Source of the DNA: Mucilaginibacter sp. UBA4741
Lineage (GTDB): Bacteria; Bacteroidota; Bacteroidia; Sphingobacteriales; Sphingobacteriaceae
Length of the DNA stretch: 44,464 nt
NCBI GenBank assembly: GCA_002403905.1
Contig: DHIR01000243.1
Location: 1 to 44,464, forward strand
Direction of reading: 5' to 3'
The notes under the pieces are model-generated. The model was given only the letters and a program-made list of their open reading frames with translations. It had not been told where the DNA came from and did not search any database. Both the position numbers and the translations under genes were made by a program. Numbering within the stretch: position 1 is the stretch's first letter; every line of letters begins with the position of its first letter. Shown here in pieces: positions 1-7,646 of this stretch.

Positions 1-471
1 GTTTCCGGTCGTTACGATCGACTGGGCGGCGTCAAAATCAAGCAATAAGGTATAGGCGATACCCGCTGTTAAGTTATCCATCACCTTTAATTTTACCCCG
101 GAAGTTTGTCCGCTGGGCGTGGTCAGGTCGTAGGAAACCCCGTTAACGATCACCCGGTTGCCGGTCGTATTTAATACCAGGCGTACCTCCTGTAATTGCC
201 CTGCCGGGATATCCGTGGCAGCAAGCAAAGTGTCTTTTCCCAACCTAAAGTGCAGGATGTCGATCGGGCCACCGTTCACATCTAATGTTTGCTGACCGCC
301 TGCGGTAATCACCACCACTTGCTTGACGCTTAAAATGACCGCGTCATAGGGCCCCGGGCCATCGGTCAGCCGGACAGATACAGCCGTTGTATTGGACGTA
401 TTGCTTTTTTTACAGGAAGCGAAACCTAAAGCCAGGATCGCAACCGAAAATAAAATTATCTTTTTCATCAT
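1..471 (-). CDS. DUF4382-type lipoprotein (partial, C-terminus outside window)
   Basis: The reading frame is open from an ATG ATG pair at 471/468 to the window edge, 157 codons without a stop. The N-terminus is a lipoprotein signal ending in GFASC followed by KK, so the protein is probably lipidated and exported. The mature part begins with a TTAVSVRLTDGPGPYDAVIL stretch and goes on through IDILHFRLG and AGQLQEVRLVL, the pattern I associate with the DUF4382 beta-sandwich domain of Bacteroidota surface lipoproteins. The molecular role of that family is unknown to me. It is divergent from the MauE-like gene. The start could be either of the two adjacent ATGs; the C-terminal part cannot be seen. 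Confidence 0.75.
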   Translation of the reverse strand, partial: MMKKIILFSVAILALGFASCKKSNTSNTTAVSVRLTDGPGPYDAVILSVKQVVVITAGGQQTLDVNGGPIDILHFRLGKDTLLAATDIPAGQLQEVRLVLNTTGNRVIVNGVSYDLTTPSGQTSGVKLKVMDNLTAGIAYTLLLDFDAAQSIVTTGN

Positions 472-579
472 TCATTGGGTTTTAGTGCTATGTAACTTAT
501 TTATTACACATTGATAAATAACAAACCCATAAGAAAATTGTTTAATTTTTAATTAATATGCCCTCCCCGTACGTGTCAA

Positions 580-1091
580 ATGAAAAAGCAGGCCTTGATA
601 GGAAACCTGCTTTTTAGGATAGATTGCATAAGAGATTTAGTCTTTTCCGTGGCCATTATTTCACTTATACTGCAACCAGCAAATTTTTAGACTATCATAA
701 ATTTGTGTTTCAAATGCGGCTGGCACCGGTGCCTTTAATGATACAATTGGCCCCAATTTTAGGCTGGATTGTGCCGATAGTCGAAATGATAATTGCAGTA
801 GTTTTAGCTTTGGGTTATTCCAATTCCGGGCTGAAAACAAAAGGCTTGTATGCTGCCGTAATATTGCTGTCGACCTTTGAAGTTTATATCGCCATTATGC
901 TTTTATCCGGTTCTCACTTGCCGTGCACTTGCGGAGGCATTATATCCCAGATGGGATGGAAACAGCATTTAATTTTCAATGGTTTCTTCGTCATCGGAGG
1001 CATTTTAACAATTAAATATTCAGAAAAATATAAAGCATCAAAGCAGGACAAACCTGGCTTTGACGCTCATAAGGATCTTTCACGCGCGTAA
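580..1091 (+). pseudogene. MauE/DoxX-like redox-associated membrane protein, one-base frameshift
   Basis: From 660 to the stop the frame encodes a membrane protein with YTATSKFLDYHKFVFQMRLA, APILGWIVPIVEMIIAVVLA and a CTCGG motif, typical of small MauE/DoxX redox proteins of Bacteroidota. That frame has no ATG, only a TTG at 624 just after a stop. A second frame starts at ATG 580 (MKKQALIGNLLF...), stays open for 27 codons and ends in VFSVAII at 660. Adding one T in the T-run at 659-661 joins them as VFSVAIIFTYTATSKF, which restores the missing first membrane helix and a protein of about 170 residues. So the gene is 580-1091 with one base lost. The family is thought to help pass electrons to periplasmic thioredoxin-like partners. 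The loss may be a real mutation or a sequence error. Confidence 0.75.
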
Positions 1092-1159
1092 GGACAGGTG
1101 GTGCCGTTGCCTGTAATTGTAATCAATGGCGTAATTCTTAAACTTAAATACATAACATT

Positions 1160-1438
1160 ATGAAAAAGTTAAAATTCGGCCTGTTGGCTTTGTTGTTTAC
1201 TCTTGGCGTTGGCGGTGCCATGGTTCAAAAAATCCATGCTGCTCCAAAATTGGTTGACACCTTTTATGATTGGACAAGCACGGATACCGCACCAAGCAAC
1301 CCAAGTTCGGAGTTGCCAGATGCTACGATTGCACAAGCAGAAGATAATTTTGGTTGTTCAAGCGGCTTAACCGACTGTGCCGACGGTCAAAAAGTAAGCG
1401 GCCCTGGCGCAAATACTGCACAGATTCAACATAACTAA
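1160..1438 (+). CDS. small secreted two-cysteine peptide, DUF6520-like
   Basis: A 92-residue protein with a clear signal peptide: KKLK, then a hydrophobic core LLALLFTLGVGGAMV, and a likely cut near HAA at residues 26-28. The mature peptide is acidic and low-complexity, with exactly two cysteines (C66 and C73, GCSSGLTDC) and a Gly/Ser/Thr-rich tail. Length, start and cysteine spacing resemble the DUF6520 peptides often found beside MauE-like genes in Sphingobacteriaceae; this is recalled resemblance, not a search result. It lies 69 bases after the MauE-like gene and ends before a strong terminator. It may be a substrate or partner of the redox membrane protein. Function unknown. Confidence 0.7.
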   Translation: MKKLKFGLLALLFTLGVGGAMVQKIHAAPKLVDTFYDWTSTDTAPSNPSSELPDATIAQAEDNFGCSSGLTDCADGQKVSGPGANTAQIQHN

Positions 1439-1449
1439 TCAACAGCTAT

Positions 1450-1480
1450 AAAGATTTAGCCCTTACGGGGCTAAATCTTT
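1450..1480. terminator. bidirectional Rho-independent terminator
   Basis: A perfect 13-bp stem (1450-1462 with 1468-1480, GATTTAGCCC core) and a 5-base loop, followed by a T-rich stretch. It lies between the converging peptide gene and the thioredoxin-like gene. The last codons and stop of the minus-strand gene lie inside the stem, so one hairpin can serve both. Confidence 0.75.
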
Positions 1481-2809
1481 TATTATATAAACTGGGTATT
1501 TCTCTTTTTTTACTTCGAAATTAATGCCGTATTTATTGCTGATAAGATTTTTGATTGTGGCGTATAACGGTTTCGCCGCGTTAAAATCAACATTCAAGTC
1601 TATATTACTTTTAACGCCCGTCTCGTCCACATAAGGAAAATCTACTTCTTTGGCCGCGCTACTAACTTTTGTTTTTTGATTTAAGAAATTAAATAAGTGT
1701 AAAATGGAAACATTATGAGCTTTTAAATGAAGTTTGGTCAATTCAATATAGGAGCTATCATTTTCTGGTTTTTTAAAAGTAAATCCTTTTTGTAATGTCA
1801 AAACGCAGGTCGGCATGATCTCAGTACTTTTAACAATTTGAACCTGTAGCATTCGTTCAAGATCATTCCGCATAAAAGCAAAAAAAGCGCTGTCTTTAAT
1901 CGGTTGCGGTAGCGATAATTCGTAACAGTAGGTGTTATCAATTCGCCAATCCTGTATTGATCTGTATTTTGAATTGGCATAACTTTTTGGGCACTCGCTC
2001 GGCCAAAAAAAACGTGTCGAATCGTTAGTTTCAATTTTCATAACACCATAATCGTTGTATGAAGTCCATAATTCATTTATAGCAGTCCAACATAATTGAG
2101 CTTTCGACTGTGTGTAACAAAATATCCGATTAACCCATCTCTCTGTTGGATGTTTCCATGGTGTAGACAAAGTATGACCGCCAAGTATGCCGTCTATAAA
2201 TCCGGTAAAAATTGACCGGTAAATGAAGGCACTATCGCTCAAATGAAAAGGGGCGTAAGGGTCAAAATCTATTCTGTCGGTTTTTTTTCGCAATGATATA
2301 GCTTGTTGACTGATAACTTGTTTCACGTTTTTTTCGGTCACTTCTTCTTGTCCTGTAATGTATTTAACAATGCCATTTCTATCTATCCAAACGTTGTGTG
2401 GAAATACGTGATGCGAAAAATATTCCATCAATACATTATCATCAGTTGTCATTACGAAATTGGAAGTTTTAATTTCTGGATGTTTTAGCAAAAATGAATT
2501 GACCACAGAGGCTTTCTCATAGGCAACAGCAAGTACCTTGAGCTTGCCCTTATTAGTGGTTACCAAAGAGTCTAGTTTTGGCAACTCATCGATACATGCT
2601 CCACACCAGGTTGCCCAGAAGTTAATTATCAGCAGATCTTGTTGGTGCAAGCTGGATAGAGTTATGGATTTATCATTCCCTATCACGTTCTTTAGAACTA
2701 TATCTGGCACTTTATCGCCAATTTTAAGCTCGGTGATTTTTTCTTGTGCGTATGAACCCCCTGAAAACAGGTATGCACAGATTATTATTACTTTAAATAT
2801 GGTCTTCAT
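1463..2809 (-). CDS. TlpA-like thioredoxin-fold exported protein with DUF3738-like C-terminus
   Basis: A 448-residue exported protein with a signal peptide at residues 1-21 (cut near SYAQ). Residues ~28-165 are a TlpA/ResA-type thioredoxin domain with the active-site pair in FWATWCGAC (C69, C72), the INF lead-in and a cis-proline-like VFPHNVWIDRNG segment. Residues ~175-448 are unlike TlpA. They end in YGINFEVKKEKYPVYIIKD, which recalls the end of DUF3738 proteins (LLxxRFGLxxHxExRExPVY), a weak inference. It follows the SusD gene by 54 bases and is probably in its transcription unit. Its likely role is thiol-disulfide exchange in the periplasm or at the outer membrane, perhaps linked to the MauE-like protein encoded on the other strand. 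Confidence 0.8.
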   Translation of the reverse strand: MKTIFKVIIICAYLFSGGSYAQEKITELKIGDKVPDIVLKNVIGNDKSITLSSLHQQDLLIINFWATWCGACIDELPKLDSLVTTNKGKLKVLAVAYEKASVVNSFLLKHPEIKTSNFVMTTDDNVLMEYFSHHVFPHNVWIDRNGIVKYITGQEEVTEKNVKQVISQQAISLRKKTDRIDFDPYAPFHLSDSAFIYRSIFTGFIDGILGGHTLSTPWKHPTERWVNRIFCYTQSKAQLCWTAINELWTSYNDYGVMKIETNDSTRFFWPSECPKSYANSKYRSIQDWRIDNTYCYELSLPQPIKDSAFFAFMRNDLERMLQVQIVKSTEIMPTCVLTLQKGFTFKKPENDSSYIELTKLHLKAHNVSILHLFNFLNQKTKVSSAAKEVDFPYVDETGVKSNIDLNVDFNAAKPLYATIKNLISNKYGINFEVKKEKYPVYIIKDLAP

Positions 2810-2863
2810 TTTTTTAAGTTAATTAGTGATTAGTCATTTGTTTTACAATGGGCTTTGGGCTAT

Positions 2864-4216
2864 TTAATAGCCGGTGTTTTGGGTTAATAAAGGGTCATAA
2901 GTGATGTCTTTTTGAGGAATAGGCAACTGTGCAGCCTGAGGAAGCCAGGCAGTTTTGAAGGCACTCATAACCTGATTTAATCTGCCTATTCTTTTAAGTT
3001 CAAGAAACCGGTGTCCCCATTCCATAAAAAACTCAACTCGCCATTCCTGCATGATGGCATTTAAACAGGCTGATTGGCTTAATGAAGAAGAAAGATCATT
3101 TAAACCGGCCCTTCTGCGAATAATGTTCAAATCCTGAATTGCCCCCGAAACATTATTTTGCTGTGCTCTGGCTTCAGCCCGGATTAAATATTGCTCTGCT
3201 AACCGCAAAGCGACCAAATATTCAGGAGAACTTGTATTCGTCGTGCGGTTATGGTATTTGTAGGAATAATAGTAAGCCGTAGTTATTCCGGATGCAGTTA
3301 CAGCTATTGATTTAAGCCAGTTTGTTTTTCGCAGGTCACCGTTTTCAAAAGCTGAAACAAGACTTGAAGTGATCGGGTATAGCGGCGCGCCAGACGCTGG
3401 AATTAATGACGCTGCATCACTGATAAAGCCATTTTGCGTCCAAAAAGACAAAATCGTTTCATTACTGTTAGCCAGGAATGTTGTTGAGGGAGTGTTGAGA
3501 CTGTAACTTCCGGCATTAATGACAGCAGATGATTGGGTTTCAGCAGCAGTCCAATTTCGGGAATAAAGGTATGCCCGCGCTAACAAAGCAGTTGCCGCCC
3601 ATCTGTTCACTCTGACTTTTCCTGCGCCGATGTAGGTAACTGGTAAAGCATTTTGGGCATCTTTCAAGTCGGCTATAATCTGAGCGAAAACAATCGCGGT
3701 ATCGGTTCTCGTTGCTTTTGAGGTTTGATCGACATTTGTAGTTTGAATTAATGGAACGGGGCCGTAACTACTAACCAGGTAAAAGTCAGCATAAGCCCTC
3801 AGGAACTTAGCTTCACCCGTCAGACTACCAACCATCACGGTGGGTATGGCAGATGTTTGCTGTAATTGTTCAATGATCTCATTACAGGAATATATCGCGT
3901 TGTAACTATTCGACCAGAAATTTCCGACAACACCATTCGTAGCGGATAATTTACCATTATTGAATTCTACGTTGTCAGCTGACGTGCTTGGATAAGTGGC
4001 GTCATCAGTGTAAACGGACATGAACTTGTTATAATTAGGATCGATAATTTTATCGAATAATGCGTAAGCGTTCACAATTGCTGAAGTCGCCGAGGTGGTG
4101 TCCGCGAAGACTTTGTCTGTGGTTAATTGGTTTTGCGGCGTCTGTATGTCAATTAACTTTTTACAGCTCGCAGTAAAAACCAATAGGATGATTGCTGAAT
4201 ATTTTAAATGTTTCAT
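2864..4216 (-). CDS. SusD/RagB-family outer-membrane nutrient-binding lipoprotein
   Basis: A 450-residue lipoprotein with signal and lipobox FTASC followed by KKLIDIQTP. SusD hallmarks are visible: the N-terminal VFADTTSATSAIVNAYALF helix, the TPR-like GEAKFLRAYADFYLVSSYGPVPLI segment, ALLARAYLYSRNW, the EQYLIRAEARAQ helix, LNIIRRRAGL, and the C-terminal EWRVEFFMEWGHRFLELKR plus PIPQKDI motifs. It looks complete. SusD proteins form the lid of a SusC TonB-dependent transporter, but only a small end piece of SusC remains 9 bases upstream, so this copy is probably an orphan. The substrate cannot be read from sequence; a neighbouring thioredoxin-like gene would also fit peptide rather than glycan uptake. 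Confidence 0.92.
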   Translation of the reverse strand: MKHLKYSAIILLVFTASCKKLIDIQTPQNQLTTDKVFADTTSATSAIVNAYALFDKIIDPNYNKFMSVYTDDATYPSTSADNVEFNNGKLSATNGVVGNFWSNSYNAIYSCNEIIEQLQQTSAIPTVMVGSLTGEAKFLRAYADFYLVSSYGPVPLIQTTNVDQTSKATRTDTAIVFAQIIADLKDAQNALPVTYIGAGKVRVNRWAATALLARAYLYSRNWTAAETQSSAVINAGSYSLNTPSTTFLANSNETILSFWTQNGFISDAASLIPASGAPLYPITSSLVSAFENGDLRKTNWLKSIAVTASGITTAYYYSYKYHNRTTNTSSPEYLVALRLAEQYLIRAEARAQQNNVSGAIQDLNIIRRRAGLNDLSSSLSQSACLNAIMQEWRVEFFMEWGHRFLELKRIGRLNQVMSAFKTAWLPQAAQLPIPQKDITYDPLLTQNTGY

Positions 4217-4225
4217 TTTATCGAA

Positions 4226-4513
4226 TTAAAAAGTTGTCTGAATACCTAAAACGAATGATTTAACCGGGGGCAGGTTGTTATTCAATCCGCCTGTGGTTTG
4301 ACCTGTTTCAGGGTCAAGTAGCGGCACATTCTTATTCCAAAAGGTTAAAATATTTTGTGTTTGAAGGAAAATGCGGGCCTGGTCCATCTTTACCTTCTGT
4401 AACCACGTCTTTGGCAATGCATAGGATAGCGCTATATTTTTAACTCTCAAATAAGATGCATTAAAATAATTGGCTGATGAGTGCACATATTTCGAATCAG
4501 TGTTATTTGATGC
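4226..4513 (-). pseudogene. SusC TonB-dependent receptor, C-terminal remnant only
   Basis: The frame reads from just after a stop at 4514-4516 to the stop at 4226, about 95 codons, with only a GTG (4486) as possible start. It contains YFNASYLRVKNIALSYALPK, then RIFLQTQNILTFW, and ends in VKSFVLGIQTTF: the last beta-strands and terminal phenylalanine of a SusC-type barrel. Full SusC proteins run to about 1000 residues, so roughly nine tenths, including plug and TonB box, is gone. It precedes SusD as expected for a susCD pair. The break lies close to the two hairpins at 4558-4663, consistent with a deletion. It cannot work as a transporter. Confidence 0.85.
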
Positions 4514-4557
4514 TTATTCATTTTTCAGATAGTTACAGCCTAAATAAACGCCCAAAA

Positions 4558-4591
4558 CAAGAAAGATGATACCTTGGTACCATCTTTCTTG
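4558..4591 (+). terminator. orphan hairpin with T-run
   Basis: Perfect 11-base arms (CAAGAAAGATG with CATCTTTCTTG) that extend further through a GATACC/GGTACC pairing with one mismatch, followed four bases on by six T. It looks like a plus-strand Rho-independent terminator, but no plus-strand gene leads into it, so its gene may have been lost. Confidence 0.5.
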
Positions 4592-4630
4592 ATCGTTTTT
4601 TGACCTGCCGTACTGAATTGGCTTTTGTGT

Positions 4631-4663
4631 ATCAAGATGTTGCTTTAACAACAACATCTTGAT
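4631..4663. repeat. 12-bp inverted repeat, hairpin
   Basis: ATCAAGATGTTG pairs perfectly with CAACATCTTGAT across a 9-base loop. A short T-run follows at about 4673-4678, so it could be a second terminator. With the hairpin 40 bases upstream it could instead be the end structure of a lost small mobile element of the IS200/IS605 type; no transposase or terminal duplication is visible. Confidence 0.4.
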
Positions 4664-4850
4664 ACTACCCACTTTTTTAAAATGTCAAGTAAACAGCATA
4701 GAATACTTGGCAAATAATCGCAATCTACTGTTAGCACTGGTATCGACTCCGATAAGAAGGGTAAATTCCGGAATCTACATCGTATTAAACTATGAGATTG
4801 CATTTGACTATCGCTGGTTAGCGAGGCTGTACTTCATCAATCGGAAAAAA

Positions 4851-5732
4851 TTAAAGATGAAATAGCTCTGATTGCTGCTTATATTTCCCCGGCGCTATAC
4901 CCGTAATTTTTTTGAACATCTTTGAAAAGTAAAACACATTTTCAAAGCCAGTATGCGCTGCTATCTGGGCAAAGGCCATTTGGGTCGTCACGATTAAATA
5001 TTGCGCCCTTTCAATCCTTTTTTGATTGATGTAATTTACCGGTCTTTCGCCAGTATGCTGTTGAAACAGACGCGAAAAGTAGTCGCTGTTTTGATTAGCC
5101 CTTTTAGCGAGACCTGAAACAGAGAGTTCCTTATGAAGATTTAGCTGAATGTGACTTATAGCGTCTAAAATTTTAACCGGTATTTGGCTTTCTTCTTTGT
5201 GTTTGAAGATTTCCGGTGTCAAAAATCTGGAGATCAATTGCAATATAATTCCCTGTGTCTCCAGGAATGTCGATACATTTTGTCGGTTGTTGAGCTCTTG
5301 ATATTCCTTGTAAAAAATGTCCTTTTCATATATGCTTGGATTGTCAGAACGGTTGATCCCCCGACCGGGGTTGATCTCCAACAACCGAATGAAGTTTTGG
5401 ATATCTACATCAGTCGCTTTCACTTTCAATATCGATCGGTTGTTAGCAAACAACGATATGCCATCAGATGATTCTTCAAAGAACTGAATGAAATATTGGC
5501 TCAGATAGTTTTGACAGCTCAAATTACATAGGGTAAAACTTGGAATGATAAAAAGATAGCCAGGTTCCAGTTGCAAAGTGGCTGTAACATCAGATATCTC
5601 GCCTGCACCGGCATCAATGTAATACAATCTGTAATAAGGGCTTATAACATTTTTATAGTTCCATTTTGTACCCAAATCGGCGTGGTCAACATTAAGTAAA
5701 GAAAAAGTGTGTTTTAAAACCCTTTTAAACAT
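4851..5732 (-). CDS. AraC-family transcriptional regulator
   Basis: A 293-residue protein with an N-terminal cupin-like sensing domain (residues ~20-110, with YYRLYYIDAGAGEI and LQLEPGYLFIIPSFT) and a C-terminal double helix-turn-helix (~190-288). The DNA-binding half shows LSVSGLAKRANQNSDYFSRLFQQHTGERPVNYINQKRIERAQYLI in outline (A-x-R-A, F-x-x-x-F) and the second helix FAQIAAHTGFENVFYFSKMFKKITGIAPGKYK. It is divergent from the fucosidase gene with 221 bases between, so it most likely controls the fucose operon. The sensed sugar, probably L-fucose or a fucoside, is inferred from position only. Confidence 0.88.
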   Translation of the reverse strand: MFKRVLKHTFSLLNVDHADLGTKWNYKNVISPYYRLYYIDAGAGEISDVTATLQLEPGYLFIIPSFTLCNLSCQNYLSQYFIQFFEESSDGISLFANNRSILKVKATDVDIQNFIRLLEINPGRGINRSDNPSIYEKDIFYKEYQELNNRQNVSTFLETQGIILQLISRFLTPEIFKHKEESQIPVKILDAISHIQLNLHKELSVSGLAKRANQNSDYFSRLFQQHTGERPVNYINQKRIERAQYLIVTTQMAFAQIAAHTGFENVFYFSKMFKKITGIAPGKYKQQSELFHL

Positions 5733-5858
5733 GTCTTAAATTTCAAGAAAGATAAGAAAACCTTTTTTAAGTAAATGTCGGTTTTGTATAAAACAAAGTC
5801 TAATTAAGTCAAATGATTTCGTCCGCTGGTATACTAATTTTGCCCATCAGTCGCGAAT

Positions 5859-5872
5859 CTTTAGATCTAAAG
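5859..5872. promoter_or_regulatory. palindrome in the AraC/fucosidase divergent promoter
   Basis: A perfect 14-base palindrome CTTTAGATCTAAAG, flanked by GTCGC and CGAC partial arms, in the 221-base gap between the AraC gene and the fucosidase. A TAATTTTG element at 5835-5842, just upstream, fits the Bacteroidota -7 box TAnnTTTG for the fucosidase promoter, though no good -33 TTG is in place. It could be a regulator site or chance. Confidence 0.3.
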
Positions 5873-5953
5873 CGACCACCAATTATAACATAAAATAATT
5901 TATCATCAGCTAATGGTTAATTAGCGTTTATCTTATTAGTCGAAAGCAATAAA

Positions 5954-7593
5954 ATGTATATGGAAAGAAGAATCTTAATAAAAGGAATGGCAGCCGGACT
6001 GTCTTCATTATATATTTCAAAAAGTTACGCGGGCCGCTTGTTAAAGGCGCCGTATACTGACCCATTTAAACCCACCTGGGATTCATTAACGCAATACCGT
6101 GTGCCTGATGGTTTCGCGATGCAAAGTTTGGCATGTGGGCGCATTGGGGGCCGCAGTGCCAGCCCGAGCGCGGCGACTGGTACGCGCGCGGCATGTACCA
6201 GGAAGGCAGCGATCAATACAAATATCACTGCGAAAAATATGGGCATCCGTCTAAGTTTGGCTTTAAAGATGTTATTCATGAATGGAAGGCGGAGAACTGG
6301 GACCCTGAAGAATTGATAGGCCTTTATAAAAAAGCAGGAGCCAAATATTTTATGGCGCTGGCAAACCACCACGATAATTTCGACTTGTATAACAGCAAGT
6401 ACCAGCAATGGAACTCGACACGTATGGGGCCAAAAAAAGATCTTGTCGGAGGTTGGGCTAAAGCTGCCAAACATCATGGTTTAAGATTCGGAGTGAGTGT
6501 ACATGCTGCGCATGCCTGGAGTTGGATGGAAACGGCGCAACGAGCTGATAAAAACGGGCCAATGGCAGGCATTCCATACGATGGTAAAGTGTTAAAAGCC
6601 GATGGTACCGGTAAATGGTGGAACGGGGAAGACCCACAGGAATTATATGCCCAAAACCACCCTTTAAGTCAAAATAGTTCGGACGATGGCTCGATCCATC
6701 GCCAATGGAACTGGGGTAATGGTGTAACCCCGCCGTCAAAAGATTATTGTGAAAAATTTTATAAACGTACTATCGACCTGATCGATAAGTACGGCCCTGA
6801 CGTGGTGTATTTTGACGATACCGCTTTGCCATTATGGCCGGTTAGTGATGCGGGCTTACGGATAGCGGCCCACCTGTACAATACAAGCATTAAAAAACAC
6901 GGAAAGTTAGACGCGGTAGTTTTCGGCAAAATATTGGACGAGCAGCAACGCAAATGTATGGTATGGGATATAGAACGCGGGCAAAGCAACCAGATAGAGG
7001 ACCAACCCTGGCAAACCGACACCTGCATTGGCGGTTGGCATTATGACCGCCGCATTTATGACCGCAACCAATACAAAAGCGCCAAAACCGTTATACACAC
7101 ACTCATTGATGTGGTCAGCAAAAACGGCAACCTGATGCTTAATATCCCGGTACGCGGCGATGGCACTATAGACGATAAAGAACGTGCCGTAGTAGAAGAT
7201 ATAGCCGCATGGATGCAAATTAACAGCGAAAGCATTTATGGTACCCGGCCATGGAAAGTATTCGGTGAAGGACCGGCGATAGAATCCGCGGCACCATTAA
7301 GCGCACAGGGCTTTAACGAAGGCAAGGGCAAGCCTTTCGGCGCTGCGGATATGCGTTTTGTTAAAAAAGATAAAACTTTATATACTACGCTGTTAGCCTG
7401 GCCCGCTGACAAAACCGCTGTGATCAAAACATTGAACAACGGGAATGTTGGAAAAGTAGAAAAGGTAAGCTTATTAGGATATCCTCGACCATTGGAATTT
7501 GTGCAAACGATTGACGGTTTAAACGTAAATCTACCGGAACAAGCGCCAGGCAAAAATGCCTTTGTACTAAAAATAGAAGGAGCTATGATATAA
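5954..7593 (+). pseudogene. GH29 alpha-L-fucosidase, one-base frameshift
   Basis: The start at 5954 gives MYMERRILIKGMAAG, a twin-arginine-like export signal, then the GH29 opening KPTWDSLTQYRVPD. At 6109 the frame slips: the bases read gat-ggt-ttc where gat-tgg-ttt-cgc-gat would give the family's DWFRDAKFG. One T is missing. The other frame continues from MWAHWGPQCQPERGDWYARG (6133) to the stop at 7593 as an intact GH29 domain, with HHDNFDLYNS and the nucleophile region DVVYFDDTALP (Asp codon 6814). The repaired protein would be about 545 residues. GH29 enzymes release L-fucose from glycans such as xyloglucan or rhamnogalacturonan side chains. It heads the fucose operon, 53 bases before the permease. 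Translation restarting at 6133 would lack the export signal and part of the active site. Confidence 0.85.
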
Positions 7594-7646
7594 CGATTAT
7601 GACATTCGCTCATGTTTTTTTATCATGTTTTGCAAGCTAGCTTATT

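Larger units (their letters stand above)
4517..4850. other. gene-free scar region with two hairpins
   Basis: About 330 bases between the SusC remnant and the AraC gene. The first half holds two strong inverted repeats described separately; the rest (4664-4850) shows no convincing gene. A 68-codon open frame at 4659-4865 lacks any recognisable domain and is unlikely to be real. The region probably marks the deletion that removed most of susC. Confidence 0.5.

Noticed and set aside
583..615. Perfect 10-bp hairpin with T-run, like a terminator
   Set aside because: It lies within the first codons of the restored MauE-like gene (ATG 580) and no gene ends before it; the T-run encodes part of LLF.
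4659..4865. 68-codon plus-strand open frame
   Set aside because: No domain, no leader, overlaps a hairpin and the end of the AraC gene; sits in the scar region.
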